Assembly: GCA_907163375.1 (NCBI GenBank)
Contig: CAJQUW010008706.1
Location: 620,001-684,000 of the forward strand
DNA from: Prostheceraeus crozeri
Taxonomy: Eukaryota; Platyhelminthes; Polycladida; Euryleptidae
DNA length: 64,000 nucleotides
Direction: 5' to 3'
Below, piece after piece: positions 10,664 to 22,500 of this stretch. The translations under genes and the position numbers were made by a program. Numbering within the stretch: the first letter of the stretch is position 1; each line of letters starts with the position of its first letter. The notes under the pieces are model-generated. The model did no database searches, was not told where the DNA came from, and worked only from the letters and a program-made list of their open reading frames with translations.

Positions 10664-11379
10664 TTCATAAATCTATAACTATCTCCTTTTTTCCCAGCTA
10701 CATTAAAAATAACTTCATTCGGAAATATCTGTTTTCCTATGCATCGCCGGAGGTTGCGATTGTCAACACTAGAAACTCCTGAAACCCCGCAATGAGAAAA
10801 AAACTTAGCCGCTTCGTGGTGAAAGATGATCTACAGACGTAATGTCGCCAAATGGAGCAATGAATGGGATAATACTACAAAATTTTGTCAAATGAAGACT
10901 TTGTCGCCGTTGTGGTAAAAGTAAGTCGCCAAAAATTCAATGAGACTCTTTTACAACGTGTCATTTAAGTATCAAAAAATTAGAGTCGATGCAACATTCA
11001 ACGCAAATAAAAGTTCAGTGAGACCTCAACATACATAGTTCAGTAAAATGTATCGAACATTCAAGACAGCAGATGTTCAATGACAGTTTAATTAGATGAC
11101 GTTTTCATTAGTTGCTTTCATGATGCACTGAAGGACAGGTCACTATATCCACAAGATAAGATCACTTTCTATTTGTCTGAATCACTACTGCCAGCTTTCT
11201 TATCTTTTGTCTACTCCCGTCTGACATGAACAATATAACTGAATGTACCAGTTCGGCATAAAAGGACATCGAGACTAACATAAGGATGGACAGTCAAGAA
11301 GCAACATCTTCCTAATTTGTCCATTGTTTCTGAAGGTGTCTCTCGCACACCATTTCCATTTTAACTACAGGACTTTGCA
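10664..11379. other. Unassigned DNA
   Basis: No coding or repeat structure recognised. Confidence 0.4.
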
Positions 11380-12168
11380 TTTATATTCAAGAATCCCACA
11401 AATTTATTTCAGTATTCCGAAGTTCGTTTTATAGAATAAAACATTAGTTTTGATATCAACACTTTGATTTCAAAGATTTCTTTTCTGCGTGTTTATGCTC
11501 GTATCATTTACATTTGGAAACGCGAAACTTATATTTCAGATGTCATTTTTAACTAAGAGATAGATTTTATAATTCAGAAATTATCTTTTATAACTCATTT
11601 AAGTCGTTTATAGTTGGGAATTCTAGAAAAGACGATATATATTTAAGAATGTGTCAGATTTGTAGTTTATTCTGAAGACTCGGTTACCTCAAAATGAGAT
11701 ATGTCATCGTTTATAATTCAGAAATATATAATACAGAAACGTCATTTGTATTTCAAGGATCACCATTTCAATTTCAGAATTGGTCACTTGCCATTCAGAT
11801 GTGATGTTTTAATTTCAGACACGATGAATTACATTTCAGAGCACATCAATTCAGTAGAGCAATTATCAGTTGTCAGTAAATGCCTGTTAAGATCCAAGTA
11901 ATGTGCAAGAGACTACGCATAATTAGCCCAACAGAGATTATCTGAAAAATTAAACTGCTGACATTTAGCAATTGAAAATACAATATGATAGATCATCCAA
12001 AATGTAGACATCATCAAATTAAATTGATACGTTCTGAAATATATATATCACCGTGTCTGAAATTAAGACTTGACATCTGAATAAATAGTGACCATTTCTA
12101 AATTGAAATGGTGATTTCCGAAATAAAAATGATGATTTGTGAATTACATCTGGCGTCTGAATTATAAA

Positions 12169-12238
<70 letters not shown>

Positions 12239-12540
12239 GTAATTGAAAAAAACACCTTGTACCGGTACTCAGAGTTTCATGTATTGTGTCCAATTTATAT
12301 ATATATATATATATAAATTTTAAATAAACGATTCCTAAAATATAAATGACATTAGCACACAGAGGAATATCTCTGAAATTGAAGTGCTAATATCAAAAAT
12401 ATTAGTTTTAATCTGAAATACAAACTTGGAGTACTGATATAAATATGTTGGATTCTTGAATAAATGTAGAGTTTTGTAATTAAAATGGAAATGGTATAGT
12501 ATGGAAGATGTTAAATTATCATTGTAGATTTCCATCTTTT
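11380..12540. repeat. Long degenerate inverted repeat built from short ATTTCAGA-type units
   Basis: The left arm (about 11380-11860) and right arm (about 12025-12530) are inverted relatives. For example, ATCACCATTTCAATTTCAGA near 11760-11780 pairs with the sequence at 12090-12115, and TTAATTTCAGACACGATGA near 11811-11830 pairs with 12054-12070. Within each arm a loose unit of roughly 20-30 bp recurs (ATTCAGA or ATTTCAG followed by a variable spacer). No ORF spans it. It looks like an old foldback-type element. Confidence 0.55.
12171..12237. repeat. (AT)n microsatellite
   Basis: About 33 uninterrupted AT dinucleotides. A second, shorter AT run is at 12296-12316. Confidence 0.97.
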
Positions 12541-13314
12541 GTACATAGCTAAGCGCAGTTTTTGAATATCCGACGTGGCTTTGAAGGAGAATGGGAATGC
12601 TTCACATTAGAAGTGTGTCGACGTGTCCCGAATCCGACGAATAACGGGGACTTGATAAAAAATTACGACATTTTGTGGACTTTTTATGTATAACCAAAAA
12701 TGAACAATCTTTTGTACACCTTTTAACTCACGCTATCCATCTGCAACTTCAATTTTTCAATTCATGCTCACCTCAAAGCATTTTTATTATGAAAATCGAG
12801 TGTACAGTTGCAAGGAGGTTACAGATTGCAAATTTTGAACAACTCTGCGAATAGTTCTTCATTAAACAGACTTAATGAAGTCTTCACTTTGAAAATCTTG
12901 TATTTAACTAATGCAACTAAAATTACTGCAACACATCAATCATTCAAGAAAGAAACTTCTGTGATTTAATAAAGCAATGGAATTTTATGAGTACAAGATA
13001 TTCGTTCCGGAGCTAATTGATTCAAAAATTCATTGAATTTAATTTAGATTAATGCAGATGTTAGTTAGTATTTACACAGATATTTACTTGCATCGAATAA
13101 ATGACATAAGTTCAATTGAGCAACCATCGCTGCCTTACATAGGCAAAACCACTCAGCTGTAGTTAGTTTCGATTTCAATTTTTTAAAGCAGCTTCTTTAG
13201 TTTCCTTATGACACATCTTCCATATTAATATTAAAGCCAAACTCGCACTAGAAAAAGAGTTAGAGCGCTTTGAAATTTGAACGGTTGCAAAAGAAAATGC
13301 AAATCATCACTCTC
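12541..13314. other. Unassigned DNA
   Basis: No gene seen. A partial copy of the neighbouring transposon's subterminal motif (AGGCAAAACCACT) occurs near 13141. Confidence 0.4.
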
Positions 13315-15104
13315 ACAAAGGCAAAATCACTTAACAAAGATCAGCAAAGGCAAAACAACTCAATTGAAGAGTTAAGTTGTTTTTCCTTTGCATTACGTCA
13401 TCAATGGTATTCGGAAACTAGAGTGTTCAACTTAACTCGACACTTAAGTTGTTTTGCCTTTTGCAAAGCTACTGAACTGGAAATGAAGATATTCTGACGT
13501 TTAGCATAACTCAGCATTTAAGTTGTTTTGCCTTTGCATATTACAACACTGGAAATGAATATCCACTGACGGATTCTGATTTAATGAAATGTGATATCGC
13601 GAGTGGAGATTATGCAAATGACGATGCTTCAATTACCCTCAAGTATAGTAAGGAGAAAGCTGAATATTGTGGAGCTATTTTGAATGAAATGCGCAAGGAA
13701 ACATCAAGTGCTTTTAAGAAGTTGAAGGAGAGAACTATACGATCTGGACAGGAACAAGATGAGCATCGACAGGAAATGTATCGTATGAGATCACCGTGCA
13801 AATGCAGACTAAAGTAGTCCGAAAAACTTTCTGATGAAGATCGCATGATTGGATGGAATGACCATTGGGAAAAGGACTACAAATGCCATACAAAGCGTGC
13901 ATCTTCACACCATGTGTAATTGCTTTCAGCCAGACGTTCTCACCAATTGGGGCTTCAAAAACGAAAGATCTAGCATTTGTATGAGACGAATCAACGGCTG
14001 GTCGAAACAAAGAAGTATAGCCAGTACCTTTGTTAATTTCATCACGCACTTGAGAGACACGGCAGAGATTACAATATTTGTGGATAATTGCGCAGCACAA
14101 AATATAAATTTGTTCCTTTATGGCATCTGCCTACAATGCGTTTAACAAAAGAATGGCCGCCGATTGTAATCATTTAACCACAGAGAAAAGTCTGAAAACT
14201 ATGAAATCTGTGTTGGACATACATCATTTACTTCCTGTTGTTCAACAAACAGAGTACTGCCATGAGATTGACATTCACCGATTTCATCACCGCAAAAGAG
14301 CATGATTATGTTTCCCACTATCGCTTAAATAGTCTTTCAACCTCATCCGGTCCTCCAAAGCCATTTCTAGCCGATATCGTGGTCGTCCAGTTTCGAAGGA
14401 ATTCAGATTCTATGTACATGGAATCATCATATGACGGTGATTTCGTTGAATACCGAGCCAGGGATATTCTCAAGAAAAAGTTCAGTTTATTGGAAGCATT
14501 TTATTCGCAGTTCGTCCGGCGATCGTCAAACCGCAGAATTAGCAGTGTCAAGAAGCGGGAAATTCTCCGGGAGTTGTCCCACTGATGACTGAACATTGGC
14601 GGGATTTCTGGACCAATATGCCGGAATTGGACAAAAGTGCCGATCTCATTAATTATCCTGAAAAACTCATCAATCCATTTTTGTTTAAAAATGGCGTTCA
14701 TGATAAATTTGTTGTTTTCATTATTCAATTTGGCTAGTGCTATGTTTACTTGATAATTAAGCACAAACAAAAAAGCAATAAAAGAAAGTACAAATTGGAG
14801 GCCATGTATCATGTTGTATCATGCTGCTGTATCACAGTGTTCCGTTATCAAAGTGGAAACAAATACACTTAATTGATGAAGGTCACTATTTACGAAGGCA
14901 AAGCAACTTAGGTCAAACTATAGAATGATGACGTCATCATTTATAAGTCATGTATCACGGCGACATGGACGACCATGTTGGCAAAGTTGGTGTAAAGTTG
15001 GAACAATTATTTATTATTAAAACTATCATTTTGCGAATAATTTTTTCGAAAAATGGCTCTCCTGAAAAGTTTGCAAAACTACAATTAAGTGATTTTGCCT
15101 TTGT
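13315..15104 (+). mobile_element. DNA transposon with 20-bp TIRs and repeated subterminal motif
   Basis: ACAAAGGCAAAATCACTTAA at 13315-13334 is repeated as an exact inverted copy at 15085-15104. Near-copies of the core (AAGGCAAAACAACTTAA type) recur in both orientations inside the left end (13345-13391, where two copies form a hairpin, 13444-13467 and 13514-13537) and near the right end (about 14895-14914). Between them lies a decayed transposase-like gene. No target-site duplication was recognised, so the true ends could be slightly outside. Confidence 0.65.
13584..14650 (+). pseudogene. Decayed transposase-like protein of a widespread invertebrate family (DNCxxQN motif)
   Basis: Several frames must be combined. 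First segment: 'EKAEYCGAILNEMRKETSSAFKKL ... SPCKCRLK', then a TAG (13815-13817) inside what should continue in frame as 'SEKLSDEDRMIGWNDHW'. This is a C-x-C...C cluster followed by a helical block. Next segment: 'AEITIFVDNCAAQNINLFLYGICL' (about 14065-14135), resembling the DNC-x2-QN-x-N signature. Then 'MAADCNHLTTEKSLKTMKSV' in another frame, and finally 'KPFLADIVVVQF ... ISSVKKREILRELSH' (14358-14583), followed by 'TEHWRDFWTNMPELDKS'. I recognise the arrangement from many invertebrate predicted proteins of presumed transposon origin, but not with a firm superfamily name. At least three frameshifts or stops make it inactive. Confidence 0.6.
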
Positions 15105-16026
15105 ACAGCAGATCGGGTCCGTTCAGGTTGAGACATCTTTCACGACCGCACACCTCTACGGTTTACCGGTTTTACAGGTTATGGTCTGGACCGCATCATC
15201 TACGGTTGAAGAGTTACTGAAGAATCCTATTCCTTAGTTCCTTCTAGAGCGCATTCTGATATCGCGCATTCCTTTGCAAACCCTGATGAAAAGACGCGTT
15301 TAGCGACATCAGTGAATGAAGAAACTCTGCGTGTGCCACCGGGAACTCCATTTTGATGGCAACTAGATGGACTTCACCTTCGTATCCGATCCATTTTGTT
15401 TCAATCCATCCTTCCGTAAAAATAAAATTGCAACATATGCCAAAAAGCTGGTATTTCAATCATGGATTGTTCGTGGCATTAATTGTTGTTTAGAAAATTT
15501 GCGATTTAAAAGTTCTTGATTTCTGACCAAAATCACTGCTAAAATTCCAATATGAATGCCGCGATCACCCTTATAGCACAAATCCAATAACACAAAGTTT
15601 CATTGCTACAGGATCTAGTGAACACATTTTTCTCCACGGAAGTACTGGGAAAATCATAAATTGAATAAATATCATTAATTATATAACAAATTACGAACTA
15701 TCAATTAAACTTCTGTGAATTTCAAATTTCAATTCCCTAGCAATTTTGAGTCATTAATAAACAAATTATCAAGCGTCATTCTCCAAGAGCTAAACAAACT
15801 TGAATTAAAACATTGAATTGAATGATAAATTATGAAATATCAGACAAGGCGTCCAAGAAATAATTTACTCTGACATCTGTGCACCTAAAAACATTGTACT
15901 AATAGAAACTTGAATCCAACTCCTAATAATTCATTGCCTCAAAAGGATCAAACTGTAACCAAATTTGAAGGTTAAAGTCTTTCCCAGATTGAGAACATTT
16001 CTCAGTCTCTGACATCAAATCCTTAC
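15105..16026. other. Probable ANAPC1 intron or flank, no gene seen
   Basis: Lies immediately downstream (minus strand) of an ANAPC1 exon whose donor is at 16026-16021. No next exon was recognised here or further left, so the rest of ANAPC1 is either in unrecognised short exons or outside the window. Confidence 0.45.
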
Positions 16027-16560
16027 TTCATACACAAGATGAAGCGCCAGCATGACGACAGGCAAATATCGTCCCAGCATGGCAATGGACGGATTCAACT
16101 CTCCTGATTCTTGCTTTTCTTCCTCTTCTGAGTTCTCGCCTCTCCAGCTGTCCAATACTGCGTCCAGGACTGCTCTACTCGCTGCACCTTCTGGTCGATT
16201 CAATCTGGCTTTCAATTCGGCAAAATGTCCGTCTCCAGCAGCTCCTGACCCCCGTCTCATCCTTTTGGCCGGTTGATCGGCGCCACATTCATCCATGCGG
16301 CCCGTGAGACGATCCACAACTGCCCACGCCTCGCCGTAGCCGGCAGAGAGCAGCAGGAATCTGGCCAGCTTCACGGCCTCACCAGGGCGACCGGGCTCAG
16401 TGCCCGGAGCGTGGTGAAGAGTATACCAATGACTGATCAACTTCAGGCCAACTTCACGCGGCAATACTTGACGAAGAGCGGACAAACATCGACGGACCAG
16501 ACGAGAACGAGCTAGACGAGGCAGGTACACGCGAAAGCTAATGCCTGATCCAATTTGATC
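16027..16560 (-). CDS. ANAPC1: ANAPC1 exon (sixth recognised)
   Basis: Acceptor ATACTTCCAG|GATCAAAT, donor TATGAA|GTAAGG, phase 0. It encodes 'SGISFRVYLPRLARSRLVRRC', 'ALRQVLPREVGLKLISHWYTLHHAPG' and, at the end, 'YLPVVMLALHLVYE'. These align with vertebrate 'NGSMVRITIPEIATSELVQTC', 'FILPKEIAVQMLVKWYNVHSAPGG' and 'HIPAIFFVLHLVYEE'. The intervening acidic segment 'WRGENSEEEEKQE' is a lineage-specific loop. It is separated from the previous recognised exon by almost 18 kb. Confidence 0.9.
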
Positions 16561-19500
16561 CTGGAAGTATCAAAAGAGATAACTGTACAATTTGCTGCCT
16601 TAAATTCTGATATTATGGATAATTAGAAGCAGTCCCTGATTCAGCTAAGACACATGGATAAAAATTCAATTTGTAAATGTTCCCGACACGCTTCATCGAA
16701 CTGACAGTATCAAGTGTCCAAACCATATTTACCCAAGAAGGAGGGGGGATAGGACTCTGGTACCCTTACACATATTTTGATGTTGTTTAAAATTTTAACA
16801 GTTGCGACTCTCGATTTTTTTACCTTTATTTTCCATGCATTTCTGATAGTATATCCAAATTTTTATCAAATTTTGCCGATGAGAGACATCATAACTTTGA
16901 CCTTCATTCAAAAGTGCATTATGAAAATCAAGACTTTCTAGTCAGTTTCTTACAAAATTAAGCATCATAATCAATCAAAAATGCTTATAGACAATTGACA
17001 AAGTACAAATGAAGCTCTGACGAACATGCTCACTCATCCACTAATGCATCTGTGCAATTATTTTATTAATGACCATTAAAACATTACTCACAATAGATTT
17101 ATAAGTAATACTGTCAGTTTCATGCTTCAAATGGATAATCCAAAACTTAAAATGAACATTTCATGCCTCACAATATTCTTGATGTATTCATTTATTTAGA
17201 TTTGAATATTGGAGTATGTGTATCACCCTTGCCATGTCAGCAGCCTGAAATCTGATTTCAGAAGAAGGAAACAACCTCCTCAACAGCAGGTCAACTATGG
17301 AGCATGGACAGGATAAATATTGAGATAAGCAAATTTCATCCGTTCGATTCTTCAGACATTGAGATGCCATTATCGAATGTTGAATAATAGCATTGGAGAA
17401 ATAAGTTTTCGATGCTCCTAGAACTGTCAAGTGTTAATCTTCGGTGCCATCTGTTCTTTCTTCTGATAAATTGTATCTTCTCTTTAATATGGAGATGAAC
17501 ACATTGACTGCGTGTGTGGGCTGTCCTTATCTAAGCACACAATAGATGATTTGGTAGAGGAGAAAATTCCCTTTAAGTGAATACGTAATTAATGAAATTT
17601 TAGATAAGATTCAACTTCAACTCTGTCACAATTAAGCCATTTATCATGACTTGATTTATCATATCCTTTGCGTCGTCATTTCAATAAGAAAGTTATGGTA
17701 TGTTCCGATAATTCATGCAATTCTCCAATCAAATATCATCAGCGCTAGGAAAATAGAGCAAAACCCGCATATACAAAAAACGAAAAAATGATTAATTTTG
17801 TATGACAATGCTTTTCGTTCATGACAATTCTGATTAATGTGTTTCAGTGTGAATTATTAATGCAATAGATTTAATTGCACTGAGGCACATGCATGCTACA
17901 GGCACCATAGCCAGGCCGAGAAACTTTCCACTTCAAATTTAGACCGAAACATCATAAGATGCAAGGAAAAACTTCACTTTTGGCTGGTTGGATAGCTAGG
18001 TGTTTTTAGTGACCTCGCTTTGGTATAGATGTGCAGGTTACGGGCTTGTAGATATCCTAAGAACTCGATTCTAAACACGAAGCACATGAAATCAACACAC
18101 TCCACCATTTTGACAAAATAGTAAATAGTGAGTTTGAAACAACCTCAAAGATATGGGACTAGCCAAAGGCTCAGTTTTCAAGCGCGATATTTTTACTTTA
18201 ATCGAGTCATGCGCTCATCATCACTAGCGAAATATTCTTCATTCAAATTGAAAATTTCTAAATCATGAAGGAAATGGTTCAACCATGTGTTGAATTTTCA
18301 ACAGTCAGATTATTGCTTGTCCTAGAACGCTAGATCATGCCACCATCTATTTTTTGTCTATCAGGTCACATGATATACTAAAAGATTTTGAACTTTTCAG
18401 TAGGTTTTCAAATTTAAGGCTTTTTAGGACTTTTCAATGACTTCTGGGACTCCACAGGCATCCTGTTCAGTCCTCTCGAGCCTAGAGAAATCCAAAGCCA
18501 TTAACTTATTACTTTCAAAAAATCGAAAGATGACAGCTACTTGAAAAAAAATTTTAAAACTTTCTCGTAGATGACACTATCGGTACTTTACTTTATTTTG
18601 GATCTTGGTAATTGTAGAATAATTATTTGAAAATAAAAATGGAAAGCATGGTAACGAAGCTTCTGTCTGGGGAATACACTGGTGTGCCAATAAGGCAAGT
18701 TCGTTGAAACATATCTGATTTTTACATTTAAAATTATCTAATTTTCATGAGGAAATTTGCCATGAAATTGTCATTTCTGTTCACTTCACCTTAATCCCTC
18801 TACACTTTTCGTCAATCGATACAAGAAAGCCTCTATTTATGAACTTTTCTTTCTGTGCTAATGGCTCTATCTGCATGTATTTCATATATTCCAGGTGCTG
18901 GGCTGCAGCAAAATGTTCTAGGTACGTAGAGCAGGAATAATCTATCAACAGACGACTGGCAAGCGTTTGACTCGATACGGCATTATCAGATGCGTGGCAG
19001 CGTGACATCATCGTCGGAAATTTCCTCTAAAATACACTATCAATGTCCCGCTGGAAACATGAATTATTTACAACATGTTCGATGATCGCCATGAATTCCA
19101 GAGAGGATACGAACGGCGTGAATTGATGAATTAATGTCCTTATTAATTATAAACAGGAAACGATAACAGGGTAGCAAATGTGATTGCGTCACCGAAACGA
19201 GAAATCTTCCTTCCGTTCATTCATTTCTATCTGCAAAAGCATCAATCAGAGGAATCAAAAAATAGATTCGATAAATTCGCTCTTTCAATCGAGATGGTCA
19301 TCACATGGATATGATAGTGAGCCTCAGACAATCCCAAAATACAGCAAATTATATTCAGTGAATGAATTTCAGGAACAGTATATCGAAAAAATCAAATGAA
19401 ACATTGCATTATCACAAATTGAAATTTTTAGTAACTAGAAATTATTAAACAGGAAAAAATTAATAGAATATAATGAATCTTTTCAAATATATTAAGAAGA

Positions 19501-22500
19501 ATTTGATGCACCACCGTCATTAAAACAAAAAAACTTTGTTGGATTATAAAGCAACATTATCAATGTATGAAATTTGTTACCGAACTCGAAACCATTGTCT
19601 GCCCTGCTGACTGCAGGCTAGGACACTTTGACAATCGCCAGACTGATCACATCTTGTGTTTATCCACCATCGCATGTGATAGTCGTTCCCCAAATTCCAA
19701 GTTAGTGTTCATCAAAAACATTTTGTGAATCTGAACAATATAACATCAACATGGATTTTTGAGGGCAACAATGTAGAACATTTGAGGACGCTTAAGCGCC
19801 TGAAAATGTCCTACATTGGTGACCGAAAAAAATCTGTGTTAATAATATTGTGCGTGATTGAAATGGACTAGGCCGCAATGCTATGAATACATCTGTAGGT
19901 ATACGCTAATTGAGACTTCAAAAAAATCTTTCACATGCATAGATTCAGATATCATCATTACGAGATACATTGTTGTAGACTTTAGCGTCCAGCAATGAGA
20001 TTTTATCTAACATAGAAATTGTTTTCCGATTACTTTAAACATTAGAAATCAGTGATATTTGATGTTAACCGTCCAGCAATGGAGGTCATTTTATTAAATC
20101 TCATGGCATTTGAACCAGAGAAGATAGCTCAGAGTACATGCGTACTAATATAATGCATGATTTTGTAAGGCTTTCTATACATTCTTTGCAGATATTTCTT
20201 TGCAGACTTCTATGAAAAAGTCATGCATTATGCAACAGATAATGCATAAGTACACAAGTAGGTATAGTACTAACTGAGACATCCTGCACTAATTAAAATA
20301 ATACACTGAGAAATACAGAGTAACATCAAATAAGTTCAACAGTGTAGGTCATTGGCGGCAAACATTGAATAGCAGATGCATTCAATAATTCAGCAATTAA
20401 GATATGCATTAAATTAAGTGGGAAAGCTGCAATTAGCATGCCACATATTCACATTCACAATCTCTGATGGTGTCAATTGATCAAATTAGACATAACAGAA
20501 ATATCGAAAAGATATAATAAGAAAGTTATATATTTGCATTGTGATCGCCAATACCTGTGGATGAATTCTTTCAACGCCTTAATAAGGTCTGAACAATAAC
20601 AAAGCAACCAATTGACGAGGTTCAAATTTACCATTGACATCACCACATTAGTTTCCGAAACTACATGTATTTTTACTATCTTCAGAAATAGTGAGGACTT
20701 AAAAATATCGAAGAATGGTTGATTGAACACTATTGACAAGTTGGTGGGACAGGATACATTCCTCTGTTTGATAATAGTCTATGAGCAAACAAGTCGTTGG
20801 TCACTTTTGAGTATTTTTTCTCAATTTTGAGCAGATAAAAAATATCAAACCCTCTCACAAAAATTAATTGTATACTGTTGAATGCAGAATTGTGGATTTG
20901 CCAAATTTATGCGTTACACAACATGATCCCTCAATATTATCCTAAATATGATCGAGACATCCGTATTCACATTGAAGTTTTCAGCTTCTTGTTTGTTTCA
21001 TAGAACAATTTTGAGGCATTATACAGTAAGAAAATTTGTATCAAATATTCTTTCTGCTCTTTCAATTCAAATATGGCTTCAGCTTGCAATTTTGAGAAAT
21101 GCACTGAATCTCTCCAAATCATTTTTCACTTGCACGATGCACACATTCTACAAGGAATGACGAATTTAAGCTACTTGCCCAATAAAAGAATATATGGAAA
21201 ATTGAAATTTGAATTGGCTAACCGTACAGCGATGAAACAGTCATAGCTTCTGAGAGAGGTCTATAACAATGACTACGACAATTGAATATGTCCATCTATG
21301 TCATTGCTATCTTCTTTTTTCCACATTACACCATAGATTAATTACGCACAGTATTATTGATTATAATAATGTACCATAACATTTGGATTTGAACAAAATG
21401 TCGTTTTCAAATTGTACGCAAATATTGAGACCAGGAATGCGGAGTTATCATTTTGATAGGACTCCGACTAAGGGGATTGATAGGACTCCGACTCCGGTTG
21501 GCAAGTATATATAGCCTAGTTTTTTTAAAAAAACTTGTAACCTACATCATAGATAGGCTTACCTGAACCTATCTTCAGTTATCATTGCTGTATCAATTAT
21601 CAATCATTTTCGATGAAAGTCTATCAAAAGTCGCTTTATGTTAGATGCAGGCGACTCGGCTCCTCCCATCTTGTTGATGTGTGCTTCACACGGTTTTTCT
21701 CCAGTCTCTACCAAGCAGGAAATATGAGTACACTTTCGATTTTAATGTGTGCTTTGGAGGACCCATCACACACGATTAACGTGAACAAGCTAACTCAAAC
21801 AAACTAGTATTTCATCTTTGTCTCTGACGTGACCTTTGGTGCGTAGGTGTGGAAGGCTAGGAAGGCTTGTCTTCTCTATTAAATCACCGAGTGAAAAGAC
21901 AATCCTTTTTTCACTATCACGGTTCATTCCCTCAACTAGGCTATTACAAGCTTTGCATCCAGCAGTGTCTCTGTACTTTTGTTTGACGGAGAAAGTTGAC
22001 ATCAAGACAGTGACAGCTATGCACGAGGATAAATAATTTGTTTGTGTTATACTTCGGGTCTAGTTATAGGCTGGAGTCTGGAGTCCTATCATTTGATAGG
22101 ATTCCGACTCCGACTCCAGCAAAAATGATAGGACTCCGGAAGTCCGAGTCCGACTCCGCATCCCTGATTGAGTCTATCTATGATGATTCTATAATATTGA
22201 AATCTATAATATTGAGATGTAGCATGGGTATATACAGATATGTAAGTGATGGATAAAAGAATTCGCATTTGCGGCAACATTGTTTTCTAAGGAAAATGCG
22301 TAAGTGAATTTTACAAGGTAACATGGTAAGTCCATGTTAAGAAAGGTAAATTAAAAGTGACATGATAGTGCAACAGAAATGACCTTGAACTTCATTTTAT
22401 TATCATTAGTATACCACAAACATCCAGCTTTGTTATTCAGGTTGTCTGCCCTTTAATGTTTGTTTGGTCAATAGGAATTGAATGGTTATTTTCTATCTAT

